DNA from: Natronolimnohabitans innermongolicus JCM 12255
GTDB taxonomy: Archaea; Halobacteriota; Halobacteria; Halobacteriales; Natrialbaceae
Length of the DNA stretch: 64,000 nucleotides
NCBI RefSeq assembly: GCF_000337215.1
Contig: NZ_AOHZ01000082.1
Span: 1 to 64,000, forward strand
Direction of reading: 5' to 3'
Positions 58,351-64,000 of this stretch are shown here, in pieces (the first letter of the stretch is position 1; each line of letters opens with the position of its first letter). The translations under genes and the position numbers were made by a program. The notes beneath the pieces were generated by a model. It was not told where the DNA came from and did not search any database. It saw only the letters and a list, made by a program, of their open reading frames with translations.

Positions 58351-58725
58351 CTACTCGCCGTCCCACTCACCGCCGACGCGATCGACGCCCATCATCTGCT
58401 CGCCCTGATGTTCGGTGAAGACGACTTTCATGTTCGCGTCCGGAACGTCGAACGTCTCGGCGAAATACGCCATGACGTCGAGTGCGAAGCGTCGTTTCCG
58501 GTCGACGGACCGACCGCGTCGAATGTCGGCGTCGAGAAAGACGATAGGGCCGTCGACTGCACGCCCGAGGTGGAGATCGGCAGGCTCGCGGGCGCGGATC
58601 GACACTGCGACGTGCCCCGCAGTCGTCGCCATTTGCTCCGTGTAGACGTCGGTGACGAACTCGGCCAACGCGGCTTTCTCGTCGGCCGACAGCGACAGCG
58701 TGGTATCGAACTGAAGGAGCGGCAT
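58351..58725 (-). CDS. Tautomerase-superfamily protein
   Basis: A 124-residue protein of the 4-oxalocrotonate tautomerase/MIF superfamily. The start MPLLQFDTTLSLSADEK places Pro2, the catalytic proline after Met removal, at the N-terminus. The beta-alpha-beta core (KAALAEFVTDVYTEQM, HVAVSIRA, FLDADIRRGR) and VFTEHQGEQMMG follow, as in the longer single-domain members. The substrate is unknown. The frame is open to 58833, but the Pro2 start at 58725 is clear. Confidence 0.87.
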   Translation of the reverse strand: MPLLQFDTTLSLSADEKAALAEFVTDVYTEQMATTAGHVAVSIRAREPADLHLGRAVDGPIVFLDADIRRGRSVDRKRRFALDVMAYFAETFDVPDANMKVVFTEHQGEQMMGVDRVGGEWDGE

Positions 58726-58896
58726 GGCTCGAGAGAGGGAGCCAGCGGAGTTGTGTGTTCGGACTGTGCGATTCGACCGACCAGCGGGAATGGGCGTCCT
58801 TACCGCTCGGTCGAAGCCCACCGAGACGGTCACTGCTGTTGTATGTCACAGCGGCCATAATAAATCCACAACAGTTCTATCGAACTAAATCGCCAT

Positions 58897-58906
58897 TGTT
58901 TATACC
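58897..58906 (+). promoter_or_regulatory. TATA element of the SLC13-type gene
   Basis: TGTTTATACC, 23-32 bp before the ATG at 58929. It excludes the longer frame to 58755. Confidence 0.6.
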
Positions 58907-58928
58907 TACAGACTGGAAGGGCAGAAAA

Positions 58929-60794
58929 ATGGTGTCTGATCCTACGCGAGCATATAAGAGATATGTTCTCCCGTTCTGGGCGTATCTCTGGCGTCTCAAC
59001 GACCAGACGAAGGCCTACCTCAGACTCGACGCGCCCGCAATCGCGCGGGATATGAACGATCTTTCCGAGGAGGAACGGCGTCTCGCCGAGCACGCGTTCG
59101 CCGACGGTGGCCGAGAGCAGGCCGACGACGGCGAACTGCGCGGCGCCGATGGTGGTGGTCCCGGCGACGGTGACGACGGGAGTTCGGGTTCCGATGGAAA
59201 CCCGTTCGACGTCGGCGGGTCGTACGGACTTCGACAGAAAGTCGGATTCGTTCTCGGCCCGTTGCTGTTCGCGCTCATCTATTTCTCCCCGACGCCTGAG
59301 GGACTCACTCCCGAAGGGCAGGCCGTCGCGGCGGTCACCGCCTGGGTCGCCGCCTGGTGGATGTCCGAGGCGATTCCGATCCCGGCGACCTCACTGTTGC
59401 CGATCCCACTGTTTCCGCTGACCGGTGCGCTTCCGGCCGAAGCGACGACGCCGTCCTACGCTGATCCGTTGATATTCCTCTTTATGGGCGGCTTCTTCCT
59501 CGCGATGGCGATGCAGCGGTGGGGGCTCCACCGGCGCATCGCACTGCGGACGATCAAGGCCGTCGGCACCGAGCCCTCGAGACTTATCCTCGGGTTCATG
59601 CTGGCGACCGCGTTCCTCTCGATGTGGGTCTCCAACAGCGCGACCGTCATGATGATGGTCCCTATCGCGCTGGCGGTTATCTACAAGACCGCCGATCTGG
59701 TCGAGGACAGCGGACTCGACATCGACACCAGCGAAGGAAACTTCTCGTTCGGGGTCGCGCTCATGCTCTGTATCGCCTACGGCGCGTCCGTCGGTGGCGT
59801 CGCGACGCTGATCGGGACGCCGCCGAACATCCTCTTTGCCGGACAGGCCAACGAGCTCTTCGGCGAGTCGATCTCCTTCGCACAGTGGATGCTCTACGGC
59901 GTCCCGATCTCGATCGTGGGCCTCGCGACCGTCTACCTCTACGTCACCCGCGTCGCGATCTCGCCGCAGTTCGACGAACTTCCGATCGGCGCGGACACGA
60001 TCGATCGACAACTCTCCGAACTCGGTTCGATGACCAAACAGGAGCGACTGGTGCTCATCGTCTTCGTCGGGATGGCCGTCGCCTGGATCGGCGCGAGCCT
60101 GGTCGATCAGTTCGACGCTGCGCCGGCGTTCCTTCCCGGGCCGCTCGCGACCGGACTCGAGTTACTCCTCGGCATTCCAGTCCCCGACGACGCCGACACT
60201 GTCGTCGCGATCGGCGGAGCGATGGTCCTCTTTACGCTCCCGACGAAAACCGAGGACGGCGACCACACGTTCTTGCTCGACTGGACGAACGCCGTCGACA
60301 TCCCGTGGGGCGTCATCCTTCTGTTCGGGGGCGGCCTTGCCATCGCCGGCGGCTTCGGCGAAACCGGGCTCGCGGTCTGGATCGGCGAACAGCTGCAGGC
60401 GCTCGAGGGAGTCAACATGATCTTCATCCTGCTCGCGGTCGTCGTCATGACGATCTTCCTGACGGAGGTCACCTCGAACACGGCGACGACCGCGATGTTG
60501 ATGCCGATTCTCGCAAGCGTCGCGATCGGCATCAGCGTCCATCCCTTCGGGCTGATGATCGCGGGCGCGACCGCGGCGTCGTTCGCGTTCATGCTCCCGG
60601 TGGCGACGCCGCCGAACGCGATCGTCTTCGGCAGCGGCTACATCACGCTGCCCCAGATGGCTCGGATCGGTTCCGGACTCAACATCCTCGGCGTGATACT
60701 GATCACGCTGGTTGCGATCCTCTGGCTCCCGATGGCCTGGGGGATCGACATCACGACGCTGCCGGACGCGTTCGCGGCGGCCTGGGATTCGTAG
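58929..60794 (+). CDS. SLC13/DASS-family anion-sodium symporter
   Basis: A 621-residue sodium-coupled carrier for dicarboxylates, sulfate or related anions. The two family SNT motifs are visible: SNSATVMMMVPIALAV (about residue 236) and SNTATTAMLMPILASV (about 515), with FMGGFFLAMAMQRWGLHRR before the first. About 11 helices fit between residues 105 and 615. A soluble N-terminal stretch of about 100 residues (acidic, Gly-rich) is an extension. The ATG at 58929 (MVSDPTRAYKRY) is fixed by the TATA element upstream. The preferred anion cannot be deduced. Confidence 0.9.
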   Translation: MVSDPTRAYKRYVLPFWAYLWRLNDQTKAYLRLDAPAIARDMNDLSEEERRLAEHAFADGGREQADDGELRGADGGGPGDGDDGSSGSDGNPFDVGGSYGLRQKVGFVLGPLLFALIYFSPTPEGLTPEGQAVAAVTAWVAAWWMSEAIPIPATSLLPIPLFPLTGALPAEATTPSYADPLIFLFMGGFFLAMAMQRWGLHRRIALRTIKAVGTEPSRLILGFMLATAFLSMWVSNSATVMMMVPIALAVIYKTADLVEDSGLDIDTSEGNFSFGVALMLCIAYGASVGGVATLIGTPPNILFAGQANELFGESISFAQWMLYGVPISIVGLATVYLYVTRVAISPQFDELPIGADTIDRQLSELGSMTKQERLVLIVFVGMAVAWIGASLVDQFDAAPAFLPGPLATGLELLLGIPVPDDADTVVAIGGAMVLFTLPTKTEDGDHTFLLDWTNAVDIPWGVILLFGGGLAIAGGFGETGLAVWIGEQLQALEGVNMIFILLAVVVMTIFLTEVTSNTATTAMLMPILASVAIGISVHPFGLMIAGATAASFAFMLPVATPPNAIVFGSGYITLPQMARIGSGLNILGVILITLVAILWLPMAWGIDITTLPDAFAAAWDS

Positions 60795-60966
60795 CGGCTG
60801 GCAACCGTTCCAGCCCGCTTCACCCAGCGGTCGACGGAACCCGATGCGATCTGCTGAATGCGTCCATTCTCCACCAGAATATTACCAATGGTTACCGCTT
60901 TCCAAGCCGCTGGGAACCGACTGCGCGCTTCATACTCTCGACCGAATAAGTAGTATTTGAGACGGT

Positions 60967-61239
60967 ATGCCAGACCATGACTACCCAGACCAGACGCAGG
61001 CCGACGCGATCCTCGAGACCCTCGAGGAGGCCAGTCCGGCGACGATCGCCGAACTGGCGGCCGCTCTCGATGACCACCCCGTGACCGTCGAGCGGCGCTG
61101 TCGCGCCCTGCAGCGCGCTGGGGAGATCCGTCAGAGCACGGGCGGCGTCTACACGCTCGTCGAGTCCGACCTGAGCGCTCGGCCGACGGCGACGCCGGAC
61201 GCTCCCGCCGACCAGCACACGACGAATCCGGCCGACTGA
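60967..61239 (+). CDS. Small winged-helix protein
   Basis: A 90-residue DNA-binding-type protein. The helix-turn-helix (QADAILETLEEASPATIAELAAAL, then VTVERRCRALQRAGEIRQ) and short wing (STGGVYTLV) occupy residues 8-65; the last 25 residues are a disordered Ala/Thr/Asp tail. It may regulate the adjacent carrier gene, which ends 172 bp upstream on the same strand. The 60795-60966 spacer contains no gene. Confidence 0.7.
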   Translation: MPDHDYPDQTQADAILETLEEASPATIAELAAALDDHPVTVERRCRALQRAGEIRQSTGGVYTLVESDLSARPTATPDAPADQHTTNPAD

Positions 61240-61280
61240 TCGCCGCCACCTCGAGCGAGGGCCACCGTGACTCGAGCGAA

Positions 61281-61367
61281 CGTCCCATAGCACCGTTTCG
61301 CTCGGGGACCGCGACACACCACCCAGCCCCGTCCCATAGCACAGCACTTCGTCTACCGTTTCGCTCG
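61281..61367. repeat. Imperfect direct repeat in an intergenic gap
   Basis: CGTCCCATAGCAC and ACCGTTTCGCTCG occur at 61281-61304 and again at 61330-61367; the second copy has a 12-bp insertion between the two motifs. The gap 61240-61508 contains no gene. Confidence 0.6.
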
Positions 61368-61508
61368 AGGGCGCGTCGACCGTTCGGCACGGCTGGCCGT
61401 CGTCCGTCTCAACAGTATCTCAGCGGCGTCGTCGACTGCCGACGACTGTTCGTTCTCACCGCGGTCTCAGCTCGGTACCAGATCGTCACTTCGCGACGCC
61501 GATCCAGT

Positions 61509-62585
61509 TCAGACCAGCTTACGCAACAGTCGGTAGCCAGTGTCGCGCAGCGTATCGGGCAGGAATCTGGCGTAGACGCCGTACTGAGCGAGCGGACCGA
61601 CCGGATACCGAGCCGGCGGCTCCGGCGCCCGTGCACTCTCGAGGATCGCCTCGGCGACGTCGTCGGGTTCGGAAGCGAAGGGGCCGCCGCTGCCGCCGCC
61701 GATGAGTCGCATCTCTTCGTAGAGTTCGTACAGCGTCTCGTAAGCCGGTGATCGCTCGGTTTCGGGGAGCTCCTCGCCGACCCGATCGGCGAAGTTCGTC
61801 TCGACCGGGCCAGGCTCGATGACGACCACGTCGATGTCGAACTCTTCGACCTCGGCGCGCAGCGAGTCGCTCATCGCCTCGAGGGCGTGTTTCGAACCCG
61901 AGTAGGCGCCCGAGCCGGCGAACGAGACGCGGCCGAAGACGCTCGAGACGTTGATGATTCGGCCGGCGCCCTGTGCGCGCATGTGAGGCAGTGCGGCGCG
62001 GACGAGCCGGTGTGGTCCGTAGACGTTGACGTCGAACTGACGGTGTAGGTCCGACGTGGAGATGTCCTCCATCGGCCCCATCTGCGCGTAGCCGGCGTTG
62101 TTGACCACGCAGTCGATCGCGTCCGCTTCGTCGACGACGCGTTCGACGGCTCGCGAGACCTGATCCGGGTCGGTCACGTCCAGTTCGAACGTCGTACAGC
62201 CGGCCTCCGCGAGCGCCTCGATATCGTCGGTGTCGCGCGCGGTCGCGAACACCTGCCAGTCGTCGTGGAGAAACGCCGTCGCGGTCGCGCGGCCGATCCC
62301 CGACGAACAGCCCGTGATCAGCACCGACTTCTTGCGCGTGTAGCGGTCGTCCTCGTCGCCGACGGTCGCGGTCTGCGAGTCGGATTTGGGTTCGGAGTCG
62401 GAGTCGGCGTCGCTCGAGGCGGAACGGGTCGACGCGCTCGCGCTCGCGGCGGTCTCCCGTTTCTCGGTGTCGTCTCGCTCCTCGATCGTCGGTCCGTCCA
62501 CGGTCGTTTCGACTCCCTGCTCGTCCTCGAGCACCTCGTCGTGTTCCTCCTCGCCGGACCCCTCGGCGTCGTCGACGTTAGTCAT
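61509..62585 (-). CDS. Short-chain dehydrogenase/reductase with acidic N-terminus
   Basis: A 358-residue SDR oxidoreductase. The Rossmann glycine motif TGCSSGIG is at residues 91-98, NNAG at 162-165, catalytic Ser at 214/215, Y228-x3-K232 in GAYSGSKHAL, and the closing PGPVETNFADR segment follows. It is similar to the classical type that oxidises or reduces small alcohols, ketones or lipids. The first 85 residues are a Glu/Asp/Ser-rich extension that is not part of the fold. The ATG at 62585 (MTNVDDAEG) is chosen over 62783. It diverges from the UspA-like gene. Confidence 0.85.
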   Translation of the reverse strand: MTNVDDAEGSGEEEHDEVLEDEQGVETTVDGPTIEERDDTEKRETAASASASTRSASSDADSDSEPKSDSQTATVGDEDDRYTRKKSVLITGCSSGIGRATATAFLHDDWQVFATARDTDDIEALAEAGCTTFELDVTDPDQVSRAVERVVDEADAIDCVVNNAGYAQMGPMEDISTSDLHRQFDVNVYGPHRLVRAALPHMRAQGAGRIINVSSVFGRVSFAGSGAYSGSKHALEAMSDSLRAEVEEFDIDVVVIEPGPVETNFADRVGEELPETERSPAYETLYELYEEMRLIGGGSGGPFASEPDDVAEAILESARAPEPPARYPVGPLAQYGVYARFLPDTLRDTGYRLLRKLV

Positions 62586-62766
62586 ACGTGACCGGTTCGA
62601 GCGACGATACCTAAGTATCGACGGTTTGTCGCGCTCACCGTACCGTTCGAATCGGCAGGCGCCGGCGCCAGTGGGCACCCGCCGACGGTGCGTGCTCGAA
62701 TTCGAACTACGCACTTGGTCAGTTTCGGTGACTGTCCTGATTTCCGTCCGTGAGCTATTCACTATG

Positions 62767-62783
62767 GTGGTACTTAGTACCAC
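62767..62783. promoter_or_regulatory. Perfect palindrome at the UspA-like start
   Basis: GTGGTAC-TTA-GTACCAC, a 7-bp perfect inverted repeat ending 2 bp before the ATG at 62786, with a weak TATA-like CTATTC at 62755-62760. A dimeric regulator bound here would block initiation. Confidence 0.5.
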
Positions 62784-62785
62784 AC

Positions 62786-63679
62786 ATGAGTTCCGAGACG
62801 ACGAACCGACCCGTGTTGGCCGCGGTCGGGAATCCGGCCCACACCGAACAGCTCGTCCGAACGGCCGGTGATCTCGCCCGCGCGAACGACGGCGCCGTCG
62901 AGATCGTGTCGGTCGTCGTCAAGCCGTACGAATCGCCGTTTTCGGTCTACTCGGACGAAACGATCCTCGAACAGTACGCCGGCCGAAGCCAGCAACTGAT
63001 CGACGACGCCGTCGCGGTCGCGCCCGCGGACGTGACGGTCGAGGCCTCCCTGGTCGTCAGCCACTCGGTGGCGGACGGACTGCTCGCGGCGGTCGACGAA
63101 ACCGACGCGCGGGCGCTCGTCATCGGCTGGCACCAGCGGGACAGCCGCACCGACGCGCTCCTCGGTACCGCCGTCGACCGCGTCCTCGAGCGCGCGCCGT
63201 GTGACGTCTACGTCGAACGTATCGGCCACGAAGCAAACGGCGTCGACTCGATTCTGGTGCCGGTCGGCGGCGGCCCCCACGTCAGGCCCGCGGTCGAGGT
63301 CGCGAAAGCGATCGCCGCCCGAAACGACGCGACCGTCGGGCTCTGCTCGGTCGACGACGAAACGACGCCGGCGGCGGCCCGCGGGTACGTCGACGACGCG
63401 TTGGCGCTTCTGGAATCGGCGCCGGGGCCGCCCGTCCGGACGGAATCGTCGGTTCTCCAGGGCGAGAACGTCGTCGAAACGCTGCTCGAGCGGGCAGACG
63501 AACACGACGTGCTCGTCTTCGGAACGACCCGTCAGGGTGCGTTACAGCGGCGACTCGTCGGCTCGATTCCACAGACGGTGACGCGACGGGCCGATCGAAC
63601 GGTGTTGCTAGCTCGCGACGGCGAGTCGGTCGGCCGGTCGCCGCTCGAGCGGGTTCGACAGTTCTGGCCGGTTTCCTAG
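62786..63679 (+). CDS. Tandem UspA-domain protein
   Basis: A 297-residue protein with two UspA-like domains. The first (about 8-145) has VLAAVGNPAHTEQLVRTAGDL at its start and DSRTDALLGTAVDRVLERAPC at its end. The second (about 150-285) has SILVPVGGGPHVRPAVEVAK and VFGTTRQGALQRRLVGSIPQ. The ATP-binding glycines are only partly kept, so nucleotide binding is uncertain. Such tandem proteins are common near transport or stress genes. The ATG at 62786 is 2 bp after a perfect palindrome that probably controls it. Confidence 0.82.
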   Translation: MSSETTNRPVLAAVGNPAHTEQLVRTAGDLARANDGAVEIVSVVVKPYESPFSVYSDETILEQYAGRSQQLIDDAVAVAPADVTVEASLVVSHSVADGLLAAVDETDARALVIGWHQRDSRTDALLGTAVDRVLERAPCDVYVERIGHEANGVDSILVPVGGGPHVRPAVEVAKAIAARNDATVGLCSVDDETTPAAARGYVDDALALLESAPGPPVRTESSVLQGENVVETLLERADEHDVLVFGTTRQGALQRRLVGSIPQTVTRRADRTVLLARDGESVGRSPLERVRQFWPVS

Positions 63680-63692
63680 TATCGCTGCTCGC

Positions 63693-64000
63693 TCACGGCT
63701 CCTCGCCCTCGAGGAACTCCCGCTTCGCTTCGGTCGCGTAGCTGTCGGCCCGACGGACGGGTTCGGGGAGTTTGTACGACGAGGCGAGCGCGAGCGCGGC
63801 GTCGGCCGCTGTCTCGGGGCCGACGCGGTGGCCCGGACTCACGTAGAGCGGGTTGATGTAGCGGTCGGGCGACTCGTACTGTCGCGTCTGGACCGCGTAG
63901 CCGAGCAGCGTCCCCGCGGGCGCGTCGACGCGCTCGGTGGCCTCAATGGGGACTCGAGTGCCGACCTCGAGGTGCTCCGTCGACCCCTGCGGCTCACCAC
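63693..64000 (-). CDS. nfi: Endonuclease V, C-terminal part (start outside window)
   Basis: The last 102 codons of a gene that begins beyond the right edge. The visible C-terminus VGTRVPIEATERVDAPAG, then SPDRYINPLYVSPGHRVGPE and ALALASSYKLPEPVRRADSY, matches endonuclease V, which cuts DNA next to deaminated adenine (inosine). The His in SPGHRVG lies in the conserved block; the catalytic Asp residues are outside the window. It stops at 63693-63695 and is convergent with the UspA-like gene. Confidence 0.85.
   Translation of the reverse strand, partial: GEPQGSTEHLEVGTRVPIEATERVDAPAGTLLGYAVQTRQYESPDRYINPLYVSPGHRVGPETAADAALALASSYKLPEPVRRADSYATEAKREFLEGEEP

Overview
The window looks like chromosomal DNA of an extremely halophilic archaeon, most likely of the Natrialbaceae (Natrinema/Haloterrigena-like). 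The GC content is high and the proteins are very acidic. Many genes have a TATA element about 25-32 bp before the start codon and no room for a Shine-Dalgarno sequence, which indicates leaderless transcripts. Secreted proteins carry twin-arginine signals followed by an [AG]GC lipobox. The gene set is archaeal or haloarchaeal: TFB, FttA/aCPSF1, GfcR, NreA, NucS, EF-1beta and a bacterio-opsin-activator-type regulator. I found no rRNA, tRNA or CRISPR array.

Layout. 1-7.6 kb: the 3' part of mutS, a DoxX-like membrane protein, the mismatch endonuclease nucS, a Tat lipoprotein, a conserved hypothetical gene and the termination/3'-end-processing factor fttA. 7.6-8.5 kb: a gene-poor stretch. 8.5-14.5 kb: an EamA exporter, a polyamine-type ABC transporter operon (binding protein, ATPase, two permeases) and bluB. 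14.6-20.4 kb: endonuclease III, a DUF371 protein, a large PAS/GAF histidine kinase and an alkaline-phosphatase-superfamily phosphodiesterase. 20.5-24.6 kb: an information-processing and regulation block with a 40-residue small protein, inorganic pyrophosphatase, a RosR-type PadR regulator, the rnhA operon and a TFB. 24.7-33.8 kb: three Tat lipoproteins, gfcR divergent from a HAD-family gene, a Bat-type regulator, a DapA/KDG-aldolase family enzyme and a four-cluster ferredoxin subunit. 34-42.4 kb: a citramalate/isopropylmalate synthase, an HGPRT-type phosphoribosyltransferase, a two-gene wHTH/DUF6516 (TumE-like) toxin-antitoxin-like unit, a DUF192 protein, an MFS carrier, a zinc-finger microprotein with EF-1beta, and nreA. 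42.4-48.7 kb: mostly membrane proteins, followed by a mobile-element remnant. 48.9-64 kb: CinA, an aminotransferase, a glycosyltransferase, an ArsA/Get3 ATPase, an O-antigen-ligase-like protein, transporters, two UspA proteins, an SDR, and the C-terminus of endonuclease V at the right edge.

Themes. DNA repair genes are well represented: mutS, nucS, nth, nreA and endonuclease V. Two unrelated mismatch-processing genes, mutS and nucS, lie within 4.1 kb of each other. Two families of about 80-bp imperfect palindromes are dispersed in intergenic DNA, three copies each. Family A lies at about 20.5, 25.5 and 28.3 kb; family B lies at about 40.55, 40.69 and 48.2 kb. One copy of each family touches the stop codon of a gene. 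A remnant with IS200/IS605-like end hairpins sits directly beside a family B copy. These repeats, the TumE-like pair and several promoter-proximal palindromes are the least explained parts of the window. I did not find a clear new multi-gene defence or metabolic system.
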